Source: an uncultured Collinsella sp. (lineage in GTDB: Bacteria; Actinomycetota; Coriobacteriia; Coriobacteriales; Coriobacteriaceae). From it: a stretch of DNA of 14,008 nucleotides. Under the pieces are notes generated by a model. It made no database searches, was not told the origin of the DNA, and worked only from the letters and a program-made list of their open reading frames with translations. Positions within the stretch are counted from its first letter, which is position 1; every line of letters begins with the position of its first letter. Location of the stretch: the NCBI GenBank assembly GCA_900550785.1, contig URTL01000042.1:1-14008 (forward strand), read 5' to 3'. Positions 6,362 to 13,211 of the stretch are shown piece after piece. The position numbers and the translations under genes were made by a program.

Positions 6362-7121
6362 TCGCACCCTTCTTATCGCTGGTAACTGGAAGATGAACAA
6401 CGACGTCGCCGAGGCCGCCAAGCTCGCCGACGAGCTGGCTCAGGCTCTGCCCGAGGTTCCGGCTGGCGTCGAGGTGCTCGTCTGCCCTCCGACCATCGAC
6501 ATCACCACGGTTCATGACCGTATTCAGGCTGCCCCCATCGCCCTCGGTGCACAGAACGTGTACTGGGAGGCCAAGGGTGCCTTCACCGGTGAGTCTTCTT
6601 GCGACATGCTCAAGTCCGCTGGCTGCACCTACTGCATCATCGGTCACTCCGAGCGTCGTGATTACTTCCACGAGACCGACGAGGATCAGAACAAGAAGGC
6701 CAAGGCCCTCGTTGCCGCCGGTCTTGTTCCTGTCTTCTGCTGCGGCGAGTCCCTTGAGGTCCGCGAGGCCGGCACCTATGTCGAGCACGTCGTGAACCAG
6801 GTCAAGGCTGGTCTCGAGGGTCTCGAGATCACTTGCCCCAAGCAGGTCGTCGTCGCCTACGAGCCCATCTGGGCCATCGGCACCGGCAAGACCGCTACCG
6901 CCGAGGACGCTCAGGAGGTCTGCGGCGCTATCCGTGAGACCCTCAAGGAGATGTTCGGTGAGGAGCTCGCCGACGGCATCCGCGTTCTCTATGGTGGCTC
7001 TGCCAAGCCCGGCAACATCGCCGAGCTCGTCGCCAAGCCCGACGTCGACGGCGCCCTCGTGGGCGGCGCTTCGCTCAAGGCTGCCGACTTCGCCTCTATG
7101 GTCGTCAAGGCAGGCGAGTAG
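6354..7121 (+). CDS. tpiA: Triosephosphate isomerase
   Basis: TpiA interconverts dihydroxyacetone phosphate and glyceraldehyde-3-phosphate. The 255-aa TIM barrel has all catalytic residues: Asn11 and Lys13 in AGNWKMN, His98 in IIGHSERR, and Glu170 in AYEPIWAIGTG, whose tail starts the flexible loop (172-182). The phosphate-binding YGGSAKPGN is at 213-221 and GALVGGASL at 233-241. The start ATG at 6354 lies inside the pgk stop region (ATGCCTAA, 8-nt overlap) and gives the canonical MPNRTLLIAGNWKMN; longer upstream starts would add 21 residues unlike the family. GTGGAGG (6337-6343) is the likely ribosome site. The overlap indicates translational coupling to pgk. Confidence 0.98.
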   Translation: MPNRTLLIAGNWKMNNDVAEAAKLADELAQALPEVPAGVEVLVCPPTIDITTVHDRIQAAPIALGAQNVYWEAKGAFTGESSCDMLKSAGCTYCIIGHSERRDYFHETDEDQNKKAKALVAAGLVPVFCCGESLEVREAGTYVEHVVNQVKAGLEGLEITCPKQVVVAYEPIWAIGTGKTATAEDAQEVCGAIRETLKEMFGEELADGIRVLYGGSAKPGNIAELVAKPDVDGALVGGASLKAADFASMVVKAGE

Positions 7122-7126
7122 GACAT

Positions 7127-8680
7127 ATGGCACAGCGTCATCTTCCTGCACTCCTGATCATCATGGATGGTTGCGGCCTGGCTCCGGCCGATGGCGAGAA
7201 CGCCGTCGCCGCTGCCAAGACGCCCTTCCTCGATAGCCTGTACGAGAAGTACCCCCACACCACGCTCGGCGCTTCGGGCGAGGACGTGGGTCTTCCCGAT
7301 GGCCAGATGGGCAACTCCGAGGTGGGTCACCTCAACATCGGTGCCGGCCGCATCGTGTTCCAGGAGCTTTCGCGCATCAACAATGCCATCAAGGACGGCT
7401 CCATCGCCAAGAACGAGGTCTTCGTCAAGGCTATGGACGACGTCAAGGCTGACGGCAAGACTCTCCACCTCATGGGCCTTATGAGCCCTGGCGGTGTTCA
7501 TTCTCATATGAGCCACGTCGAGGCTCTGGTCAAGATGGCTGCCGAGCACGGTGTCAAGACCGTTCGCGTCCACGCCTTCATGGATGGTCGCGACGTTGAC
7601 CCGCAGTCCGGTGCCGGTTACATGAGTGAGTTCTGCGCCTTCCTGGCTAAGATCTCCGAGGAGACCGGTTGCGACGCTCGCGTTGCCACCGTCTCGGGCC
7701 GTTATTGGGCCATGGACCGCGACAACCGTTGGGAGCGCATCCAGCGCGCCTACGATGTCATGGTCAACGCATCCGATGCCGATACCGACCCTGTTGCCGG
7801 TATCAAGGCCTACTACGAGAAGGATCCGCGCGGCGACGAGTTCGTCGAGCCCTTCGCTGCCCACAATGAGGGCATCCACGAGGGCGACGCGGCCATCTTC
7901 TTCAACTTCCGTCCCGACCGCGCTCGTCAGATGACTCGCGTGTTCACGGACAAGGAGTTCGACGGCTTTGAGCGCGAGCAGATCAAGCTTTCGCACTTTG
8001 TGACGATGACCGAGTACGACCCGACGTTTGACGTCGAGGTCGCCTTCCCCAAGACGTTCCCCGAGAACGTTCTGGCCGACGTTATCGCCGCCAATGGCCT
8101 GAAGCAGCTGCACACCGCCGAGACCGAGAAGTACGCCCACGTGACGTTCTTCCTCAACGGCGGCATCGAGGAGCCCAAGGAGGGCGAGGAGCGCGTGCTC
8201 GTCGCTTCTCCCAAGGTCGCTACCTACGACCTGCAACCTGAGATGAGCGCTCCCGAGGTTACCGAGAAGCTTGTCGCCGCCATCAACGAGGATCGCGCTG
8301 ATTTCTACATCGTGAACTTCGCAAACTGCGACATGGTTGGTCACACCGGTGTCTTCGACGCTGCCGTTAAGGCCGTCGAGGCTGTTGACGATGCCCTGTC
8401 CAAGGTTGTCCCGGCGATTCTCGCTAAGGGCGGCTTTGCGCTGATTACCGCCGATCACGGCAACGCCGATCACATGTTTGACGTTGCTTCCGACGGTTCC
8501 AAGCATCCGTTCACGGCTCACACCACCAACCGCGTGCCGTTCATCATCGTTGATGAGAAGGCACAGCTCACCGGTATCGAGGACGGCCGTCTTTCCGATA
8601 TCGCTCCGACCATGCTCACCATGGCTGGTATTGAGCCTTCCGCCGAGATGACGGGTCGCGTACTCGCCACCGAGGCCTAA
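7127..8680 (+). CDS. gpmI: 2,3-bisphosphoglycerate-independent phosphoglycerate mutase
   Basis: GpmI isomerises 3-phosphoglycerate to 2-phosphoglycerate using two divalent metal ions, usually Mn. At 517 aa it has the normal length. Metal ligand Asp14 is in IIMDGCG; the phosphoserine nucleophile is Ser64 in MGNSEVGHLNIGAGR. The transferase insert carries GGVHSH, DGRDVDPQSG, RYWAMDRDNRWER and FNFRPDRARQ. The C-terminal part of the alkaline-phosphatase-like fold has NFANCDMVGHTG and TADHGNADH (441-449). It starts 5 nt after the tpiA stop with only a weak GTAGGA ribosome site inside the tpiA end, so it is probably coupled. Placing gpmI after tpiA is the clostridial/bacillar order; enolase, which follows there, is absent here. 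Two hairpins and a T-run close the operon. Confidence 0.97.
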   Translation: MAQRHLPALLIIMDGCGLAPADGENAVAAAKTPFLDSLYEKYPHTTLGASGEDVGLPDGQMGNSEVGHLNIGAGRIVFQELSRINNAIKDGSIAKNEVFVKAMDDVKADGKTLHLMGLMSPGGVHSHMSHVEALVKMAAEHGVKTVRVHAFMDGRDVDPQSGAGYMSEFCAFLAKISEETGCDARVATVSGRYWAMDRDNRWERIQRAYDVMVNASDADTDPVAGIKAYYEKDPRGDEFVEPFAAHNEGIHEGDAAIFFNFRPDRARQMTRVFTDKEFDGFEREQIKLSHFVTMTEYDPTFDVEVAFPKTFPENVLADVIAANGLKQLHTAETEKYAHVTFFLNGGIEEPKEGEERVLVASPKVATYDLQPEMSAPEVTEKLVAAINEDRADFYIVNFANCDMVGHTGVFDAAVKAVEAVDDALSKVVPAILAKGGFALITADHGNADHMFDVASDGSKHPFTAHTTNRVPFIIVDEKAQLTGIEDGRLSDIAPTMLTMAGIEPSAEMTGRVLATEA

Positions 8681-8703
8681 TAGAAAACAAATACCGTTTT
8701 CTA
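8681..8703 (+). other. Perfect 8-bp hairpin directly after gpmI
   Basis: TAGAAAAC (8681-8688) and GTTTTCTA (8696-8703) are exact inverse complements with a 7-nt loop, beginning at the base after the gpmI stop. It is AT-rich and has no T-run, so it is not a terminator by itself. Just 3 nt separate it from the terminator stem; it may protect or mark the 3' end, or be a protein-binding palindrome. Confidence 0.6.
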
Positions 8704-8706
8704 GTA

Positions 8707-8742
8707 AGGGGGTTGTCCACAACCGGACAACCCTCTTTTTTT
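8707..8742 (+). terminator. Strong intrinsic terminator of the pgk-tpiA-gpmI operon
   Basis: AGGGGGTTGTCC (8707-8718) pairs with GGACAACCCTCT (8725-8736), 12 bp with one G-T pair and a 6-nt loop. A T-run covers 8736-8742. Confidence 0.93.
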
Positions 8743-8797
8743 GCGCTATTTCTACCTCGTCACCAAATGGCTGATGGGGGAGTGCTGGGGGTTGTGG

Positions 8798-8803
8798 TAC
8801 AGT
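8798..8803 (+). promoter_or_regulatory. Candidate -10 box of secG
   Basis: TACAGT is preceded by TGG, giving an extended TGnTAnnnT form (8795-8803). No good -35 is seen 17 bp upstream. A start near 8810 would leave a leader of about 30 nt. A promoter is needed here because a strong terminator separates secG from gpmI. Confidence 0.4.
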
Positions 8804-8839
8804 ACTGGAGTTTGAATTGTTCTATTAAGGAGCTTATCT

Positions 8840-9094
8840 ATGGGTCCGTTTCAGATTCTTCTGTTTGTCGTTTGGGCTGTCTCTGCCGTGGCGCTGACGA
8901 TTCTCGTCCTGATGCACTCTGGTAAGGGCACCGGCGTTTCGGATATGATCGCTAGCTCGCTGTATAACTCCAGCTCTGCCACGGGCGTCATGGAGCAGAA
9001 CCTCGATCGCCTGACGGTAATTATGGCCGTCGTTTTTGCCGTGTGTGTCGTCCTGTGCATGTTCTTCTTCCCGCAGGGTATCGTCGGCTACTAA
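8840..9094 (+). CDS. secG: Protein translocase subunit SecG
   Basis: Small inner-membrane subunit of the SecYEG channel, 84 aa, which helps SecA-driven export. Two membrane helices are visible, about residues 4-25 and 59-78. They are joined by the conserved cytoplasmic stretch MHSGKGTGVSDMIAS (25-39), the hallmark SGKG(x)G loop, and by MEQNLDRLT just before helix 2. AAGGAG (8827-8832) is 7 nt before ATG 8840. In many actinobacteria secG directly follows tpiA; here gpmI lies between and secG is its own unit bounded by terminators on both sides. The sequence is short but the loop motif and topology make the call firm. Confidence 0.93.
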   Translation: MGPFQILLFVVWAVSAVALTILVLMHSGKGTGVSDMIASSLYNSSSATGVMEQNLDRLTVIMAVVFAVCVVLCMFFFPQGIVGY

Positions 9095-9118
9095 GCACGA
9101 GCCACATAAATACTTGAA

Positions 9119-9147
9119 AAGGGTTCCGCAAGTGCGGGACCCTTTTT
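9119..9147 (+). terminator. Intrinsic terminator of secG
   Basis: AAGGGTTCCGC (9119-9129) pairs with GCGGGACCCTT (9134-9144), 11 bp with one T-G pair, loop AAGT, followed by TTTTT (9143-9147). Confidence 0.93.
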
Positions 9148-9149
9148 GT

Positions 9150-9388
9150 TTACATATTTGTAACAGAGCCAAAATATCCCCACATACTTCGCCCAACTAA
9201 AGAAATTCTCGACCGTTGACCGGAATTAGCCCCAAATCGTGCATAAAATGCGCTACTGTATTGAGAAACGTTGGTTCGTTGTGCATAACCAGCCATAGCA
9301 ACGGGCGGCGTTTTGATGGTTCGGATCGGATTGTCTCGACATGTGTCCGACTGAACATTTCTTTGTCCTATCTCATAAGGAGGATGGC
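9150..9388 (+). promoter_or_regulatory. oppA control region with candidate promoter, repeats and leader hairpin
   Basis: The best promoter candidate is TTGAGA (9261-9266), 17 bp, CATAAC (9284-9289). TACTGT (9254-9259) is an alternative -10. GTGCATAA occurs twice, at 9239-9246 and 9281-9288, 42 bp apart (four helical turns), the second copy overlapping the candidate -10. TTACA-TATT-TGTAA (9150-9163) is a 14-bp palindrome just after the secG terminator. A weak leader hairpin pairs GTTC (9319-9322) with GAAC (9353-9356) and TCGGA (9326-9330) with TCCGA (9346-9350). AAGGAGG (9377-9383) is the oppA ribosome site. Confidence 0.4.
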
Positions 9389-11065
9389 ATGGCTGATTCT
9401 ATGTTCCACCAGCCCGTTATGGGTCGTCGCGCCTTTGTCGGCGGTACCCTTGCTGCGAGCTCCATGGCTTTTCTTGCCGCATGCGGCAAGAAGGGCGGCG
9501 ACGCTTCCGGTTCTGAGTCCGGTTCGAAGCTGAACTTCTACATCAACAACCCGGTCTGCATCGACCCCTACAATGTCCAGGAGGACCAGGGCACTCAGGT
9601 CGAGTACCAGCTCTTTGATGCTCTGACCTCTTATGACGCCGAGAAGGGCGAGATCGTTCCGCTGGCTTGCGAGTCCTTCGAGGCCAACGACGACGCCACC
9701 GAGTTCACCTTCAAGATCAAGAAGGCCAAGTTCCACAACGGTGACGACGTTACCTCCAAGTCCTTCAAGCTCGGTTGGGAGCGTCTGGTCAACACCAAGT
9801 CGGCTGTCGCTACCGAGTACGGCCCTTCCGAGGTCTCCTATCACCTTTCCATGGTCGAGGGCTATGACGATCTGCTTGCCGGTAACGCTACCGAGCTCAG
9901 CGGTGTTACCTGCCCCGACGATGAGACCCTCGTCGTCAAGCTGGCTTCCGCTTACGCCGACTTCCCCTTCGTCGCCTCTCACCCGGCTCTGGCCCCGGTT
10001 CCCGAGTGCGCCGAGTCCGATGTCAAGAGCTTCTACCTCGCCCCGGTCGGTAACGGCCCGTTCATGATGGACGGCAAGTGGGAGGATGGTCAGGAGATCA
10101 ACCTCAAGAAGTTCGACGATTACTATGGCGACAAGGCCAAGATCGATGGCATCCACTTCCAGGTCATCAAGGACATGGAGACCGCCTACAAGGAGTTCCA
10201 GGCCGGTAACCTCGATGTCTGCGACGTTCCCGTCGCTCAGATCGACGCCGCCAAGAAGGATCGCGGCGTGTCCAAGGACGGCTACACCATGGGTGACGGC
10301 GAGCGCATGCTGCTCGGCACCGAGCCTTCCACCTACTACCTGACCTGCAACACCACGGCCGAGCCGTTCAACAACGCCGACCTGCGCAGGGGTATCTCCC
10401 TGGCCATCAACCGTGAGGCCATCTGCAAGACCATCTTCAAGGGTACCCGTACTCCTGCCGACGGCATTGTTCCTCCGGGCATCGATGGCTACAAGGAGGG
10501 CGCATGGGAGTTCTGCGCCTACGATGTCGACAAGGCTAACGAGTACCTCGACAAGGTTGCTCCCGCTGGCGCTAACGGGGATCGTGGCATTAGCGTGACC
10601 CTGTCCTACAACCAGGACGGCGGTCACAAGGAGATCATGGAGTCCATCATCGGTGACCTCGCCAAGGTTGGCGTTACCGCTGTCTCCGATACCCCTGAGT
10701 GGTCTGCCCTGCTCGAGCAGTATCAGAACTTTAACTATCAGTTCGGTCGTCTGGGTTGGATTGCCGACTACCCGATCATGGACAACTTCCTGTATCCGCT
10801 GTTCCACTCCGACTCCCTCGGTGGCGACAACCGCTCCGGTTACAACAACCCCGAGTTCGACGCCAAGGTCGACGAGGCTCGTACTATTGTTGACGACGAG
10901 GAGCGCGTCGCTAAGATGCAGGAGGCCGACGCAATGGTCGCTGCCGACTGCCCGGTCATCCCGATTATGTTCTACACGCACACCATCGCCGGCTCCGATC
11001 GCATTAAGCACCTCTATGTCGATCCGCAGAAGCACGCCGATCTGGGTACCGCTGAGCTCGCCTAA
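9389..11065 (+). CDS. oppA: Oligopeptide ABC transporter substrate-binding lipoprotein
   Basis: Family 5 extracellular solute-binding protein (OppA/DppA class), 558 aa, the usual length. The N-terminus has a twin-arginine motif GRRAFV (12-17), a hydrophobic stretch and the lipobox LAAC, so the mature lipoprotein would start at Cys32 after Tat-type export and lipidation. A Gly/Ser-rich linker (34-45) leads to the binding domain. Family features follow: a strand with the PxxxD-like entry (CIDPYNVQEDQGTQVEYQ), DATEFTFKIKKAKFHNGDDVTSKSF typical of SBP_bac_5, and LRRGISLAINREAIC in the second lobe. ATG 9389 is chosen because AAGGAGG is 5 nt upstream; a GTG at 9341 would place the signal peptide too far inside. 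Strong codon bias suggests abundance, normal for a binding protein made in excess over its permeases. The exact peptide specificity cannot be read from sequence. Confidence 0.93.
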   Translation: MADSMFHQPVMGRRAFVGGTLAASSMAFLAACGKKGGDASGSESGSKLNFYINNPVCIDPYNVQEDQGTQVEYQLFDALTSYDAEKGEIVPLACESFEANDDATEFTFKIKKAKFHNGDDVTSKSFKLGWERLVNTKSAVATEYGPSEVSYHLSMVEGYDDLLAGNATELSGVTCPDDETLVVKLASAYADFPFVASHPALAPVPECAESDVKSFYLAPVGNGPFMMDGKWEDGQEINLKKFDDYYGDKAKIDGIHFQVIKDMETAYKEFQAGNLDVCDVPVAQIDAAKKDRGVSKDGYTMGDGERMLLGTEPSTYYLTCNTTAEPFNNADLRRGISLAINREAICKTIFKGTRTPADGIVPPGIDGYKEGAWEFCAYDVDKANEYLDKVAPAGANGDRGISVTLSYNQDGGHKEIMESIIGDLAKVGVTAVSDTPEWSALLEQYQNFNYQFGRLGWIADYPIMDNFLYPLFHSDSLGGDNRSGYNNPEFDAKVDEARTIVDDEERVAKMQEADAMVAADCPVIPIMFYTHTIAGSDRIKHLYVDPQKHADLGTAELA

Positions 11066-11081
11066 GAGTTTGCAGCTTCCG

Positions 11082-11109
11082 TGAGGGTCAAGTATTTACG
11101 TAGACCTCA
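11082..11109 (+). other. 3' hairpin after oppA
   Basis: TGAGGGTC (11082-11089) pairs with GACCTCA (11103-11109), 7 bp with one bulged G and a 13-nt loop; no T-run follows. It is too weak for a convincing terminator but could protect the oppA 3' end. Confidence 0.35.
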
Positions 11110-11140
11110 TGGGAAACATACAGTTCTCCCTAACCTGGGG

Positions 11141-11191
11141 TAAACTGGCTGATGGTAATTTTGGGATGCCGGTCTGGCGATCGGCATCCCA
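11141..11191 (+). promoter_or_regulatory. Candidate -10 box and leader hairpin of oppB
   Basis: TAAACT (11141-11146), preceded by GGGG, resembles the -10 boxes before rapZ and gap; the -35 is poor. TGGGATGCCG (11162-11171) and CGGCATCCCA (11182-11191) form a perfect 10-bp stem with a 10-nt loop. The tail after it (TTTAGGTTAA) is only weakly T-rich. It may partly terminate oppA transcripts, which would give excess OppA, or be a 5' leader hairpin of an oppBCD transcript. Confidence 0.5.
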
Positions 11192-11221
11192 TTTAGGTTA
11201 ATCCCTAGATAGGGGAGTGGT

Positions 11222-12259
11222 ATGGGTAAGTACATCGTTAAACGTGTGCTTCAGTTCATCCCGGTGTTTTTGGGCGTTACGCTGATTCTGTTCGCCCTCC
11301 AGAATATCGTGCCGGGAGATCCGATCAAGCTGATCGGTGGAGACAAGGCTCTGTCCCCCGAGGTGGAGCTTCAGCTTCGCGTTCGCTATCACCTGGTCCA
11401 GACGGACGATGACGGCAACGCGATCCTTGACGAGAACGGCGACCCCGTTCAAACGTCGCTCGTGGACCGTTACTTGTATTACATGAACGGCCTGCTTCAT
11501 GGCGATCTGGGCAATTCGTATCAGCGCAAGCTGCCGGTTACGGAAATCTTTGCCCAGAAGTATCCGTATACGGTCAAACTTGCCGCGTGCGCCATCGTGC
11601 TCGAGGCAATTATGGGTATCGGTGCGGGTATCATTTCGGCGGTAAAGCGTTATTCCTTCTGGGATATTTTGGTAACGCTCACCACGTCGATCCTCGTTGC
11701 GGTCCCGGCCTTCTGGCTCGGTATGTTGCTGCAGCTGTTCTTTGGCGTCATCCTCAAGGACGCCACGGGCGGTGCAATCTCCATGCCGATCTCGGGTGCC
11801 GGCGGTTCCAGCTCTCAGTATCAGGATTGGATGCACTATGTGCTTCCGACCATTACGCTGGCTTCGGTTTCGACCGCTTATGCTGCGCGCATTATGCGCT
11901 CGCAGCTGCTTGACGTCATGAACCAGGATTACATCCGTACGGCAAAGGCCAAGGGTCTCTCCAATCGTGCGATCATCGTCAAGCATGCGCTTAAGAATGC
12001 ACTCATCCCCGTCGTTACCTATATTGGTGTCGACTTTGGCGGCATGCTTTCGGGCGCCATCCTGACCGAGACGGTCTTCAACTGGCCCGGTATCGGCTAT
12101 GAGGTCTATCGCGCCATTAGCATGCGTGACTGGCCCATCGTTATGGGCGGCGTTACGCTCATCGTTGTCGTCGTCATGGTGATCAACCTGCTCGTCGACA
12201 TTAGCTATGCATTCCTCGACCCGCGCATCCGCCTTGGCGGTCCGTCGGATAAGGCCTAA
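11222..12259 (+). CDS. oppB: Peptide ABC transporter permease OppB
   Basis: Inner-membrane permease of the importer, 345 aa. It opens with the class signature MGKYIVKRVLQFIPVFLGVTLILFAL, the first membrane helix (about 9-30), then PGDP. The domain continues with GDLGNSY (94-100), helices around 119-140, 147-177, 205-220, 260-283 and 308-330, and the ATPase-contacting EAA loop YIRTAKAKGLSNRAIIVKHALKNALIP (237-263). The end FLDPRIR is typical. Residues 60-79 are an acidic insertion (DDDGNAILDENGDP) in the external loop between helices 1 and 2, where most OppB proteins pass directly from a GLD-like turn to a VxRYLxW stretch. Start ATG 11222 has AGGGGAG (11211-11217) 4 nt upstream. oppC follows after 14 nt. 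Codon bias is weaker than in oppA, in line with lower expression. Confidence 0.95.
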   Translation: MGKYIVKRVLQFIPVFLGVTLILFALQNIVPGDPIKLIGGDKALSPEVELQLRVRYHLVQTDDDGNAILDENGDPVQTSLVDRYLYYMNGLLHGDLGNSYQRKLPVTEIFAQKYPYTVKLAACAIVLEAIMGIGAGIISAVKRYSFWDILVTLTTSILVAVPAFWLGMLLQLFFGVILKDATGGAISMPISGAGGSSSQYQDWMHYVLPTITLASVSTAYAARIMRSQLLDVMNQDYIRTAKAKGLSNRAIIVKHALKNALIPVVTYIGVDFGGMLSGAILTETVFNWPGIGYEVYRAISMRDWPIVMGGVTLIVVVVMVINLLVDISYAFLDPRIRLGGPSDKA

Positions 12260-12273
12260 GGGAGGTACGTCTC

Positions 12274-13209
12274 ATGCAGGAAACTGATTCTCAGTCTCAG
12301 GAGCAGGCTACCGCCACCAAGGTCGCATCTGCTCCCGCCAAGTCCCGCACGCTGTGGGGCGACGCTTTTAAGCGTCTTCGTAAGAACAAGCTCGCCGTTA
12401 TCGGTGTCTGCTGGATCATCATCGTCGTTGTGGTTGCCCTGACCGCAGATCTGTGGGCTAAGCCCTGGCTCGGTTCGCCGACGGCTTCCGATTCGACCAC
12501 CATGGCCGAGACATCGCTACTGGCTCCGTGTGCCGAGCACCCGTTTGGCACCGATGCCCTCGGTCGCGACATTCTCGTCCGCGTTATCTACGGTGCACGC
12601 GTTTCGCTTTCTGTCGGTATCATGGCCACCGCCATCTCCACATTGATCGGCCTGGTCATGGGCGCCCTGGCCGGTTTCTACGGCGGCATTTGGGATACGA
12701 TCATCATGCGCTGTGCGGACATCTTCCTGGCGTTCCCGTACGTGCTGTTCGTTGTCGCCATGATCGCCGTTATCGGCCGTGGTCTTCAGAACGTCTTTAT
12801 CGCCATCGGCATTCTTGGCTGGCCTTCGATTGCGCGCGTCTTCCGCTCTGCAATCTTGACGGTCAAGGAAAACGACTATGTTGATGCAGCGCGCGCGATG
12901 GGTGCATCTGATGCTCGTATCGTCGTGCGTCACATCTTCCCGAACTCCGTCGCCTCCATCGTGGTCTACGCGACCATGAACATTGGTGGCGCCATTCTGA
13001 CCGAGTCCGCTCTGTCCTTCCTCGGCATGGGCGTTATTCCGCCTACGCCTTCGTGGGGCTCCATGATTCAGGACGGTCAGCAGTATCTTCTGACCGCTCC
13101 CTGGATGATGATCATGCCCGGTCTGGCAATTCTCTCGACGGTGCTCGCCTTCACCCTGCTGGGTGACGGTCTGCGCGACGCCCTCGACGTCAAGATGAAG
13201 GACGCATAA
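12274..13209 (+). CDS. oppC: Peptide ABC transporter permease OppC
   Basis: Second permease subunit, 311 aa, pairing with OppB in the membrane. A polar cytoplasmic tail (1-36) leads to RLRKNKLAVIG and the first helix (about 40-59). The OppC-type external segment ends in HPFGTDALGRDILVRVIYGARVSL (89-112), a clear family marker. Helices follow near 113-135, 150-169, 172-186, 225-245 and 276-297. The EAA loop YVDAARAMGASDARIVVRHIFPN (202-224) contacts the ATPases. ESALSFLGMGVIPPTPSWGSMI (244-265) and LLGDGLRDALD (295-305) are standard. GGGAGG (12260-12265) lies 8 nt before ATG 12274. oppD begins 2 nt after the stop codon, so translation is likely coupled. Confidence 0.96.
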   Translation: MQETDSQSQEQATATKVASAPAKSRTLWGDAFKRLRKNKLAVIGVCWIIIVVVVALTADLWAKPWLGSPTASDSTTMAETSLLAPCAEHPFGTDALGRDILVRVIYGARVSLSVGIMATAISTLIGLVMGALAGFYGGIWDTIIMRCADIFLAFPYVLFVVAMIAVIGRGLQNVFIAIGILGWPSIARVFRSAILTVKENDYVDAARAMGASDARIVVRHIFPNSVASIVVYATMNIGGAILTESALSFLGMGVIPPTPSWGSMIQDGQQYLLTAPWMMIMPGLAILSTVLAFTLLGDGLRDALDVKMKDA

Positions 13210-13211
13210 GG

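Noticed and set aside
3947..6421. 824-codon open frame on the - strand, opposite gap and pgk
   Set aside because: It covers two unmistakable glycolytic genes in antisense. Its low-complexity V/L/G/D/E-rich product is what strong C-ending codon bias produces on the opposite strand.
6989..8722. 577-codon - strand frame opposite gpmI
   Set aside because: Same codon-bias shadow; no ribosome site or recognisable domain, and it overlaps tpiA and gpmI fully.
8743..8839. Search for enolase or a lost gene between gpmI and secG
   Set aside because: Only about 100 nt remain between the terminator and secG, with no coding remnant; eno is simply located elsewhere.
9368..11035. 555-codon - strand frame opposite oppA
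   Set aside because: Mirrors oppA and its product is V/L/G/D-rich without motifs.
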